Positions 54,184 through 62,350 of a stretch of 64,000 nt of DNA are shown piece after piece. Numbering within the stretch: the first letter of the stretch is position 1; every line of letters begins with the position of its first letter. The notes under the pieces were generated by a model. That model saw only the letters and a program-made list of their open reading frames with translations. It searched no databases and was not told the DNA's origin. The translations under genes and the position numbers were made by a program. The stretch is from JAPOUP01 sp965199865 (GTDB lineage Bacteria; Pseudomonadota; Alphaproteobacteria; Rhodobacterales; Rhodobacteraceae): contig CBDATU010000002.1 of the NCBI GenBank assembly GCA_965199865.1, positions 62,001 through 126,000 of the forward strand, given 5' to 3'.

Positions 54184-54580
54184 TCACCCGCCCTGAGCCA
54201 GCAGTGTCCGGCAATTCGAGAAACGCCGGCTTTCTTTGCTGCGACGACATAGTCCGCTTCCATATCGGCCAGTTTCGTGGCGGCGTCCATCTCTCCGTAC
54301 TGGAATGCGGAGATGTTGTTGGCGATGACAGTCTGCATCAGGCCCATTTGGCCTGATGCCGGATACGAGCGTGCTCCTTTCGCGGCGGTAGCCGTCGCGC
54401 CTGAGGCGAACTCACTCGGAGAGTAGCCACCAATGATCCAGATCGCCGCATCTGGATTTGCATTCGCAATTTCCGAATCAATGCCTTCCATTGCAGCACG
54501 GAACGCGGCTTCTGCCACATCGTTAGGAATGTGCCTGGCGGTCACGATTCCTTCCCACCAAAGCGTTGACGCCGGGATTT
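54171..54580 (-). pseudogene. Sugar ABC binding-protein remnant (C-terminal part)
   Basis: About 130 residues are readable. LWWEGIVTARHIPNDVAEAA is followed by AAFRAAMEGIDSEIA, GARSYPASGQMGLMQT and FQYGEMDAATKLADMEADYVVAAKKAGV, matching the C-terminal lobe of type-1 sugar-binding proteins of ABC systems. The signal peptide and N-terminal lobe are absent; the upstream sequence belongs to an unrelated plus-strand remnant. It overlaps the start region of the SnoaL-like frame by 13 bases. Confidence 0.65.
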
Positions 54581-54676
54581 TCCCGTGACAGTGGCCGGGG
54601 CGGAAGCGAACCTGATCTTGCCGGCAACCTGTTACTGGAGGAACGGCAGTACAGGCGAAGAAACGAGGAAGCGGTC

Positions 54677-55633
54677 ATGAACGCACCGTTTGCGGGCGAC
54701 CTGCCATAGGGAATTCAGAAGATCTCGGCACTGCCTGACCTTGAATTTGCCGAGTTGTGGGAGTCGATCATCGTTGAGGACGAGTTAACAGGAGCGCTCG
54801 CTCTCTCAGGCGGTGTTGAACTTCACCATACGGCCCAGGCTAAGCCGAGCCGTGTTGCCGCTCCATGGCGTCCTCCTTCTGGTTGGCGCACCTGGAACAG
54901 GTAAGACCTTACTCGCGTGAGGGCTGGGCAATCGAACTGCGCAAGCGTGCAAGCGCGGAAACTTCCAGCTGGTCGAAGTGGAGGCACATGGGTTGACGAG
55001 CACCGCGATGGGAAAAACCAACGGGCGGTTTCCGATCTCTTTGCCCAGACTCTCTCAGAACTCGCCAATGCGGGTCCGACGATCTTGCTGCTGAATGAGG
55101 TGGAAACGCTCGTGGTTGATCGGCCCAGACTCAGTCTGGATGCAATTCCCGTCGACATTCATCGTGTCACGGACGCAGTTCTGGTTCAGCTCGACATGCT
55201 GGCGGAGACACACGGGAACCTGCTGTTTGTGGTGACCAGCAACTATCCGGAAGCGGTAGACGATGCTTTCGTTTCACGCTGTGATCTGGTGCGTGAAGTG
55301 CCATTTCCGGGAAAGGAAGCCAGTAAGGCGTTTGTGCAGGGGCGCAATGACCTCGCCATCGGCCTCTTCGAAACCCATCCAAGCCAGGGTCCAATTGGAC
55401 CTTACATATCCGAGGATCTATATGTTGAGGAGTATGTTGTGGCGGGCAGGCAGGATCATCCCTTCATCAATGGCGAAGCGGACACCTGCGCCGATGCGAA
55501 TGAGCCGCATCTGCTGGTTGCGTCTGCGGGAGTGATGAATGGGCTGATTGATTGCGCGCTGGACGCGCCTGGACTTCACCGAAATGTGCATGCGACCCTA
55601 ACCTATGTTCTTTCCAGTGCTATCGGTTCTTGA
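54677..55633 (+). pseudogene. TRIP13/Pch2-like AAA ATPase remnant
   Basis: A AAA+ ATPase can be rebuilt across three frames. ATG at 54677 is followed by a TAG at 54707-54709, then ISALPDLEFAELWESIIVEDE. A frame change near 54810 leads to VLNFTIRPRLSRAVLPLHGVLLL and the Walker A GAPGTGKT (54885-54908). A TGA at 54918-54920 stands where an Arg is expected. A further shift in an A-run (55013-55017) leads to QRAVSDLFAQTLSELANAGPT, LLLNEVETL and VVTSNYPEAVDDAFVSRCDLVREVPFPG. Walker B has Asn (55094-55096) for the usual Asp. The sensor-1 Asn and Arg-finger region resemble Pch2/TRIP13 ATPases, which remodel HORMA proteins. No HORMA or nucleotidyltransferase gene is nearby. Confidence 0.75.
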
Positions 55634-55823
55634 GCATTCGGATCTGATTGCAACGCTGCCGCGCAAGTCCGCCACAATGGGATTCAATCTGAAATACGTG
55701 TCGCTTCCTTTTCCCGGGCCTACGTTCTCCGTGCGTGCGGTGAGGCATCAGCGGGTTGCTGAAAGCCCTGTTCATCTGTGGTTGACAGAGATGTTCGGAT
55801 CAATCCACCGGGATGCCAGATAG
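55605..55823 (+). pseudogene. LysR regulator C-terminal remnant
   Basis: About 70 residues match the end of a LysR effector domain: SVLEHSDLIATLPRKSA, SLPFPGPTFSV and the closing RHQRVAESPVHLWLTEMF. The DNA-binding domain is missing. The frame opens inside the end of the AAA remnant, so the junction looks like a deletion that joined two genes. Confidence 0.65.
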
Positions 55824-56244
55824 CGATATCGGGCGCAGCGAGCCGACCGCACCGACGATAGGGTTGCCTGGATTTGGCCTCGTGTCCGGCTTGCCATGTG
55901 GTGTTTCCGTCTGTTGCGGTTAAGGTAATGATTCAGCTAGGACCGGAGTTCTTTCGGAGTGGTATTCCGCATTCAAAGCGTGGATCTTCAGAAGCCGCCG
56001 TGGTTGCGGTCCGTGCGGTTGGTTCAGGGGATCCTGGGTAGCAATGTCTCCATGCGCCCATATTTCGGGAACCGCCGGAAGGATGGCAGGGCTCACCGCC
56101 ATTTAAACATCGCCGGGAACGTCGATCTGCTACCTGCGCGACCGAACTCTCATGCCGCTGGTCTTTCGCTCAGGTCAGGGCACGACTGCCTGAAGCGCTT
56201 TGGGCGGGAACGATCCCGACCTGTCTGCATCCAGCCGACATGTA
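55824..56244. other. Gene-free stretch next to the Rpn gene
   Basis: About 420 bases with no supported frame. It separates the LysR remnant from the stop of the Rpn-family gene and is probably more decayed sequence. No terminal repeats of an insertion sequence are visible. Confidence 0.5.
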
Positions 56245-57231
56245 TCAGTTTTCGGGTGACGTGGTGAGCACGCCGTCAATGCTCTCCGCTTCGAGCACGG
56301 CGTCGAGCCATGCCTCGACCTGGGGAGTTGCCGCCGCGAGCACGCGTTGCCGAAGGCCGGGAGGGATGGTGCCGAAGCGGTGGCCAAGCAGGCGCAGCAG
56401 CGCCTTCTTCAAACCTTCGTTCCGACCTTCGTTCCGACCTTCGTTCCGGCCTTCCTTCCGGCCCTGCTGGAGCCACTGATCGGCAATCTTTCCCATAGCG
56501 ATCTCCCATTCCTCTGGCCGCACCTGACGGCCAATCCTGTCAAGGTCGTCGATGTGCATATCCAGCATAGAAACGATATAGGTCAGAAGCGGATTGTGCA
56601 AGGGGTGGTCTGGAGGGACCGCCGCAAGTACCGCACGCAGCCGTTCGTGAGTTATGTCACCGGACTGCGCCATTACAAGCGTTGCAAGCACTGCCCAGGA
56701 GATCACGTCCTGGGAGAGTTCCGCGCTCTCGAAGCTGCCGAGATCCCGCATCACAGGTTCTGAAGATGGTGTGAAGCGGTCAAGCTCCGGCATATCCACA
56801 ATTCCAGCCACCGATAGCGGGTAACTCCAGCGCTGCTTGCCGTGATAGAATACCAGCGGAATGACCGGAGGCGGCTTCGTGCGGCTCTTCCCATTTCCGA
56901 TGGTTCCGTTCCGGTACCCATCCCAGATACGCATTTGGTAGCGCAGAAGCTGAAACGGCAGGTCCCTGTCGGGCCACGATTTATGCTCCAGGAGCAAATG
57001 AACCGCTGCCGCACCGCTGCCCCGAAGCCTACCCTCGTAGAGAACGTCTGCCTGGTGCCCGGCGAGTCCGCTGTCGATCCAGGTGCCCGGCCTGTGGCAC
57101 ATCAGCTCGTCTGATAGAAGCTTGCCGATTCCCGGAGGCAGATGTTCGCGGATGAGTGGATCTGCCCGTTCGGGATCCTCGAAAAGGACGCGGAATAGCG
57201 CGTCATGCGGGTTATTGGGCAGTCTTGACAT
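56245..57231 (-). CDS. Rpn-family recombination-promoting nuclease / transposase-like protein
   Basis: The 328-residue protein has the Rpn/PDDEXK_2 domain: HDALFRVLFEDPERADPLIREHLP at the start, then HQADVLYEGRL, VHLLLEHKSWPDRDLPFQLLRYQMRIWDGY with the D-(E)xK-type core, and VIPLVFYHGKQRW. Rpn proteins promote recA-independent recombination by DNA cleavage and act in phage defence in some cases. A C-terminal EGRNEGRNEGRNEG run comes from a 12-base tandem repeat (56414-56461) and precedes a family C-terminal region ending in a short helical tail. Such repeat tracts are common in these genes and vary in length. Start at ATG 57231. Confidence 0.88.
   Translation of the reverse strand: MSRLPNNPHDALFRVLFEDPERADPLIREHLPPGIGKLLSDELMCHRPGTWIDSGLAGHQADVLYEGRLRGSGAAAVHLLLEHKSWPDRDLPFQLLRYQMRIWDGYRNGTIGNGKSRTKPPPVIPLVFYHGKQRWSYPLSVAGIVDMPELDRFTPSSEPVMRDLGSFESAELSQDVISWAVLATLVMAQSGDITHERLRAVLAAVPPDHPLHNPLLTYIVSMLDMHIDDLDRIGRQVRPEEWEIAMGKIADQWLQQGRKEGRNEGRNEGRNEGLKKALLRLLGHRFGTIPPGLRQRVLAAATPQVEAWLDAVLEAESIDGVLTTSPEN
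56414..56461. repeat. 12-base tandem repeat inside the Rpn gene
   Basis: Four units of CCTTCGTTCCGA or a near-identical form follow head to tail at 56414-56425, 56426-56437, 56438-56449 and 56450-56461. The last two end in G and the last has CCTTCC. On the coding strand they encode repeats of EGRN. Unit length keeps the frame, so copy-number change by slippage would lengthen or shorten the linker without inactivating the protein. Confidence 0.9.
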
Positions 57232-57940
57232 GTCAGTGCGCTCTCGCAGCCTTCGGATGAAGTTGTCGTCAATATACAGTATTCGTAACGAAGGAAAGCG
57301 TGAGTTCTTGATTTCCGCAGGTTAGCGGTAGCTAATGATGGCCGATGTCAATGGCAAACTGAATTGGTTCAGCATCGGCTGAACTTGTCGGGAACGCCAA
57401 TACGCTTTCCATTATCCCACCAACCGACCTGTAAGGTTCATGGACGAGACTGTACGGATGGACGCATGTCCCTGCTTCAGGTTTGATGGCCTTCAGCCAA
57501 ATTCGAGGATCGTGGAGGGTCATGCCCGGTTTCAATGTGGAAGCGGTGTTCATTTCTGGCGAAAGGACAGCGCGGGAGCCCCGAACAGCAAATGCGCGGC
57601 TTTCCTGGGCGCTGCGGACTCCTGAGTGCCCGCCCGTCCTGCGATATGTTCGCGGATAGCCGCGCTGCGCTGATCAGCCAGATCCGGAATATCGAGCGCG
57701 GAAAGAAATCCGGAAGCCCGAGGAAGGCGCTGACCTGATCATAGAGAGCGGATCGGCAGGGATGACAGAAAGGACGCGGTGGTGATCGCCGCGTCGACCT
57801 GGAATGCAACCGACCAGGAGTGGTATCAGTTGCCAGTTGGAGCCAGTGGTCGACAGGGTAACGCTGGTTACGGTACCTCTCACCAGCGGAATTCCCATGA
57901 CGGATGCGCCTGGTGCCGGATGGCACCATAGCCGATGGTG
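57232..57940. other. Intergenic region between Rpn gene and M81 peptidase gene
   Basis: About 700 bases without a recognisable gene on either strand. The 57232-57340 part is AT-richer and should carry the Rpn promoter. The rest lies downstream of the M81 operon; I see no strong terminator. Confidence 0.5.
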
Positions 57941-59473
57941 TCATGTCGTGTCCGAGCCCGCCCGCCCCGCAAAAGTCTCTCCATGAGGGCCAAGGCGCAC
58001 GCCCATTCTAAGCTTTCGATAGGAGGCCGCTTCCAGCTGGCATGGAAACAGGCCCGGGGCCAGCGCAGTTAGAACCGCACTGCTGTCCCGTTCGAAGTCG
58101 GCTCGAAAATGCACCGTGCTCTTTACACAGATGATCGCGGCTTCTTCAGGATCGGCACCGAAATGTGTGAAGAGCGCACGGTCGAGACACTGGGTACGCA
58201 CGCTGCTGACAACGACCCGGACATTACTGCGAATATCATCCACTGCCAGAAGGCAGCTCGGTCCAATCTCAGCGACTCCACCGCCATACATCCGTCCACC
58301 ATAGGGTATCTTTCCGTCGCTGAGCGCCAGCACCTGGAACCGACCCTCAAACGGCAAATCTCCGGGAATTCGAGATCTGCCACCAAGCGGGCCTTCGATG
58401 GTTGCGCCAATACCGGCTCCATGCGCTCTGATGGCGATTTCGGGGTCGTGCATCACTCCGAGTAAAGTTTCGGGAACCTGTCCCGCAACCAGGACATGCA
58501 GCAGCCCGGTGGTGTCCGAACTGGCCCCGGCACCCGGATTGTCCTGGACGTCCGCGATGACGACCGGCCCGGTGCCGAGCAGCCTCTTTGCGGCCCTGAC
58601 GGCCTCGTCCGGTTGCATGAGGCTGGTGTCGAAGTCGGCTTCGCTGGTGCGGAGCCGGTTCATCATCGCGTCGGCAAGGCCCTCGGCCCGCGCCTGGCTG
58701 TGTGCATAGGCGACAACCGAAGGGCCGCAATCCGCAATGTCGGCTGCGGTAAAGCCCATGGCCAGATCGAGATAATCGCCGTCTTCAGCGGCCAGATCCT
58801 CCAGTGAACGATAGAGGGTCATGCAGGGCTCGAACCCCGTTCCCTGAGCGTGCGTTGGAACGAGAAACGGGGCCTGCCGGAACGCTGCAAAACGTCTGGG
58901 GCCTTCGATTTCCCGGATCAGTACGGCCATGCATCTAGCACCGGTATCGGCCATGTCTAGATGCGGGTATGTGCGGTAAACGGTGATCAGATTGGCCGCG
59001 GCGACCATCCCCGGAGTGATATTGGCGTGAAGATCAAGACTGATGGCGATTGGCAGGTCGTTTCCGACCGCTTCGCGTAGCCTCCACAGCAAAGCACCTT
59101 CACCGTCGTCATGACTCTCGGTAACCATGGCACCGTGTAGGTCGAGATATATTCCGTCGAGTGGTCCCGCATGTCTCAGACCTTCAAGGACCGCTCCAGA
59201 GATTCGGTCGAAGGCATCATCGGTGACAGGACCGCTCGGTTCGGCCGCGCACCAAAGGATCGGAACCACCTCTATGTTCGGCGCTGCTTCGGCGGCAGTG
59301 ACGGCACCGGCAATGGGCACGTTCATGCCCCTTGTTCCGTCGATGACCCCACGCCCGTTCAACAGACCAGGCCAGCTATCCGCCATCTGGAATTCCTCCA
59401 TCCCGGCGCGGGTCGGAGCGAAGGTGTTGGTTTCGTGCTGAAACCCGGCGATGGCGATTCGACGCCAGGTCAT
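57941..59473 (-). CDS. M81 family metallopeptidase (MlrC-like)
   Basis: The 510-residue protein has the M81 signatures: RIAIAGFQHETNTFAPT at the start, LDGIYLDLHGAMVTESHDDGEG at about residue 110, ISLDLHANIT, and in the C-terminal domain IADVQDNPGAGASSDTT and HGAGIGATI. The histidines and aspartate in these segments are the proposed zinc ligands of microcystinase C, which cleaves linear microcystin products. Most members act on unknown peptides or amides. The ATG start overlaps the stop of the alpha/beta hydrolase gene (ATGA), so it is the last gene of a four-hydrolase operon. No signal peptide, hence cytoplasmic. Confidence 0.93.
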   Translation of the reverse strand: MTWRRIAIAGFQHETNTFAPTRAGMEEFQMADSWPGLLNGRGVIDGTRGMNVPIAGAVTAAEAAPNIEVVPILWCAAEPSGPVTDDAFDRISGAVLEGLRHAGPLDGIYLDLHGAMVTESHDDGEGALLWRLREAVGNDLPIAISLDLHANITPGMVAAANLITVYRTYPHLDMADTGARCMAVLIREIEGPRRFAAFRQAPFLVPTHAQGTGFEPCMTLYRSLEDLAAEDGDYLDLAMGFTAADIADCGPSVVAYAHSQARAEGLADAMMNRLRTSEADFDTSLMQPDEAVRAAKRLLGTGPVVIADVQDNPGAGASSDTTGLLHVLVAGQVPETLLGVMHDPEIAIRAHGAGIGATIEGPLGGRSRIPGDLPFEGRFQVLALSDGKIPYGGRMYGGGVAEIGPSCLLAVDDIRSNVRVVVSSVRTQCLDRALFTHFGADPEEAAIICVKSTVHFRADFERDSSAVLTALAPGLFPCQLEAASYRKLRMGVRLGPHGETFAGRAGSDTT

Positions 59474-60318
59474 TCCGAAAGGGTCCCGATGATTTCGAGA
59501 AGCTTCGCCGCAACCACATCAGGTTGATGTCGCGCCATCGATACATGGCCAAGCCCCTGGATTTCATGAAAAACACCATTGGGAGCCAGATCAGCGACCT
59601 GTTTGCACATTGCAGGCGGGGTCTGCACATCCTCGGAAAAGCTGATGACGTGCATCGGTACCGGGCAGGTCTTCAGCTCCTCTCGACAGTCGAAATCAAG
59701 GCAGGCCTGCCACTGGTCAATAAGATCCCGTGGGTCACGGTCGGCAAAGCGTTCGGTATAGGCAGGTTTGATTTCGGCCCAGAGATCCGGATCACCAAGC
59801 GCTTTGGCAGGAAACGCGAAAGGCGCGTAGTGCGGGGCGAGGAAATAGTCCGGTAGGCTGATGCCCTGTCGGCGTATGTCTATTTCAGCCTGCATCCAGT
59901 CACGGGTAAATCCGTCGATATGGGCCGATGTGCCCATGGGGATGGCCATCCGCACCCTGTCCGGGAAGTCAATCGCCACCTGCTGGGTGACCAGCCCGCC
60001 AAGGGATAGACCGACCACCACGGCACTGCCACCGCAATAGGCGTCAATCACCGCAGCGCAGTCGCAGGCATAGTCCGCCATCGTCCAGGGCGCAGGTGGA
60101 GAGGTGGTTGCCCCCGCACCGCGTGGGTCATAGGAAATGCAGCGGATGTGCCCGCTTAGCCGTGCGAATTGCTGGGAATACCCTTCAGCCGTCTGATCGC
60201 CGCCGGGGATGAAGACGACATCCGGTCCCGTACCCTCAATGACCACACGCATGGTGACACCATGCGCGGAAAACGAATGCATTTCGACCTCGGCGCTGAA
60301 TTCCGGAAACGCACCCAT
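59470..60318 (-). CDS. Alpha/beta-fold hydrolase
   Basis: The 282-residue hydrolase has oxyanion/turn pieces DVVFIPGGDQTAEGYSQQF and YDPRGAGAT, the nucleophile elbow VVGLSLGGLV, and the catalytic His in QGLGHVSMARHQPD. The overall pattern resembles 3-oxoadipate enol-lactonase or related esterases, but the substrate cannot be called. The ATG at 60318 follows the CocE-like gene by 13 bases; the longer frame runs into that gene. Coupled to the M81 gene by ATGA. Confidence 0.9.
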   Translation of the reverse strand: MGAFPEFSAEVEMHSFSAHGVTMRVVIEGTGPDVVFIPGGDQTAEGYSQQFARLSGHIRCISYDPRGAGATTSPPAPWTMADYACDCAAVIDAYCGGSAVVVGLSLGGLVTQQVAIDFPDRVRMAIPMGTSAHIDGFTRDWMQAEIDIRRQGISLPDYFLAPHYAPFAFPAKALGDPDLWAEIKPAYTERFADRDPRDLIDQWQACLDFDCREELKTCPVPMHVISFSEDVQTPPAMCKQVADLAPNGVFHEIQGLGHVSMARHQPDVVAAKLLEIIGTLSE

Positions 60319-60331
60319 CGTCACCCTCCCG

Positions 60332-62347
60332 TCAGACAAGATCGCGGCGGATATCCTCCCGCCAGCTCCGCTCGGCAACCAGCCCGTCCCCGTCACGCGC
60401 CGTCAGTTCGGCCTCGACCTGCCAGACATCCGCGAGGGCGCGAACGCGGATCCGCGTTTCCAGTTCCGCCTTCCAGGCGCCACGGGCAAAGGATTTGCGC
60501 CAGCGTTGGGTCCCAATGGCTGAATTGGGGTCATCCGGATGGATGCCGAATCTCTCGTGATTAACGTATCGTACGGTGATGCCGGTATGCAGATGCGTTT
60601 CCGCCCCAGTGTCGGCGACCTTTTCGAATGTCTCCACCCCGGTGACGTAGTCGATCACGCGTTGCCGGGAAAAGCCGCCTTCGGTTATCCTTTCACGTTT
60701 CAGGGGTGTGGCGGTTTCCGGTGGCTCGAAATCCGCCAGATCGGTGTCGCCATTCCGAGTGTTGCGGATCGGAAGATCCAGCCGAACCTCAGACAGCGTG
60801 AGCGCCGCTGCCGTCTGCGCTGGCCAGATTACCGGCCAGTAGGCGGTTGCCAGTGATAGGCGCAGACGTTGACCCCTGGTCACCCGCTGACCGCAGGCAT
60901 TGAGCTGCATCGAAGCCGCCACCGACTTTCCGGGGGGCATGGGCTCTGGTGCGGCATCGCTGTTGCGGTGGGTCAGGTTCAATACGCCATAGCTCACCAG
61001 CGTGGCGCGTCCGTCCTGGGCAATCAGGGAAAGCGTGGCCACAATATTGGCCTGCGGTGCATCGCTGGCGATCTCGGCATGCAGCATCGGGAAGCCCAGA
61101 AGATCGATATCCTCATCCAGGGGATCGGTTTCGAAGCTTACCATTGATCCAGCATCGCCGTTCTGATCCAGGGGGCCGTCGGCTTCCGTTGCGTAGATGC
61201 ACCATGCGCCGGACGCCGCTCCCACGGTCTGTGGTGACCGGACGGTGAATGTGGCCCCCGTAGGGGTCCTGGACAGTCCGGTTTGGTCCGGATGGAGAGA
61301 CCGGATCTCAATCGCCTTGCCCGCCCAGCCGGGTTCCGAAACCCAGCGGCCCGCGCGTTCCTCGTGATGTGGGGCAGGTGGGGCCGGATCCTGCAGCCAG
61401 GCGCGAAGCTGCGGCTCATCCATGATGCCGGTATCAATGCCTTTGAGATGCTGGTCCCACCAGCGCAGGCATTCCTGAAGGAAACCGATGCGCGGACCTG
61501 GTTTTGCGAAATGGGGATATTTGTGCCCCCACGGCCCGATCAGCCCTTTCTTTGGCCCCGGCAGATGCTCAAGCGTCCGGAATATCGCGTTTGTATAACC
61601 ATCCGCCCAGCCGCCGACCATGTAGACCGGAACCTCAATATCCGAGTAATTCTCACAGACTGATCCGTGGGAATAGAATGCGTCACGTCGCTGGTGCCGG
61701 AACCAGTCAAGCATCCACAGTCCATTATTCTCGATCCGCTCCTTCCACATCCCGCGCCAGCGTTCACCAACGATGGCCGGATCCGGTGGCGTGTTGACAA
61801 TGGAAAACGCCGCCGCCCCCCAGTTCAGCTTGTCGGTTAGCAGGCAGCCACCCATGAAGTGAATGTCATCCGCATATCGGTCATCAGTGGAGCAGAGCGA
61901 AATGACGGCTCCGAGCGCTTTGGGTTTGCGCGCCGCAATCTGCAACCCGTTGAACCCACCCCAGGAAATCCCGATGATGCCGACCCTGCCCGAGCACCAT
62001 GGCTGCACGGCCAGCCAGTCGAGAATTGCCAGCGCGTCGTCCTGTTCCCGCTTCAGATACTCGCCCAGACAGATGCCTTCACTGTCTCCGGTGCCGCGCA
62101 TATCCACCCGCACCCCGGCATAGCCATAACCGGAAAAGTACGGATGGGTAAGGTGATCGCGCTCGACCGTACCATCGCGTTTGCGGTAAGGCAGGTATTC
62201 CAGGATCGCCGGAACCGGACTGTCCTCGGCATCCTCCGGCAGCCAGATTCGAGCCGCAAGCCGGATTCCGTCCGGCATCGGGATCCATGTGTTCTCGATT
62301 TCGCGGACCTTGCGCGGAAAGTTTTCTCTGACAAGGATATCATCCAT
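60332..62347 (-). CDS. CocE/NonD family hydrolase
   Basis: The 671-residue enzyme has the CocE/X-Pro-dipeptidyl-peptidase layout. An alpha/beta-hydrolase domain begins IPMPDGIRLAARIWLPEDAE, continues YAGVRVDMRGTGDSEG and has the nucleophile in GIIGISWGGFNGLQ, with GPWGHKYPH supplying the histidine. A C-terminal jelly roll from about residue 360 ends around RLRLSLATAYWPVIWP. Family members cleave esters such as cocaine or Xaa-Pro peptides. No signal peptide. The gene is three bases after a paralogous upstream gene. Confidence 0.92.
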   Translation of the reverse strand: MDDILVRENFPRKVREIENTWIPMPDGIRLAARIWLPEDAEDSPVPAILEYLPYRKRDGTVERDHLTHPYFSGYGYAGVRVDMRGTGDSEGICLGEYLKREQDDALAILDWLAVQPWCSGRVGIIGISWGGFNGLQIAARKPKALGAVISLCSTDDRYADDIHFMGGCLLTDKLNWGAAAFSIVNTPPDPAIVGERWRGMWKERIENNGLWMLDWFRHQRRDAFYSHGSVCENYSDIEVPVYMVGGWADGYTNAIFRTLEHLPGPKKGLIGPWGHKYPHFAKPGPRIGFLQECLRWWDQHLKGIDTGIMDEPQLRAWLQDPAPPAPHHEERAGRWVSEPGWAGKAIEIRSLHPDQTGLSRTPTGATFTVRSPQTVGAASGAWCIYATEADGPLDQNGDAGSMVSFETDPLDEDIDLLGFPMLHAEIASDAPQANIVATLSLIAQDGRATLVSYGVLNLTHRNSDAAPEPMPPGKSVAASMQLNACGQRVTRGQRLRLSLATAYWPVIWPAQTAAALTLSEVRLDLPIRNTRNGDTDLADFEPPETATPLKRERITEGGFSRQRVIDYVTGVETFEKVADTGAETHLHTGITVRYVNHERFGIHPDDPNSAIGTQRWRKSFARGAWKAELETRIRVRALADVWQVEAELTARDGDGLVAERSWREDIRRDLV

Positions 62348-62350
62348 CGG

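Noticed and set aside
54677..55633. HORMA-linked CBASS defence system
   Set aside because: Only a broken TRIP13-like ATPase is present; no HORMA, nucleotidyltransferase or effector gene lies nearby.
57477..57944. Minus-strand open frame of 155 codons next to the M81 gene
   Set aside because: Arg/Pro/Ser-rich without hydrophobic pattern, no ribosome binding site or domain; it overlaps the M81 stop but lacks other support.
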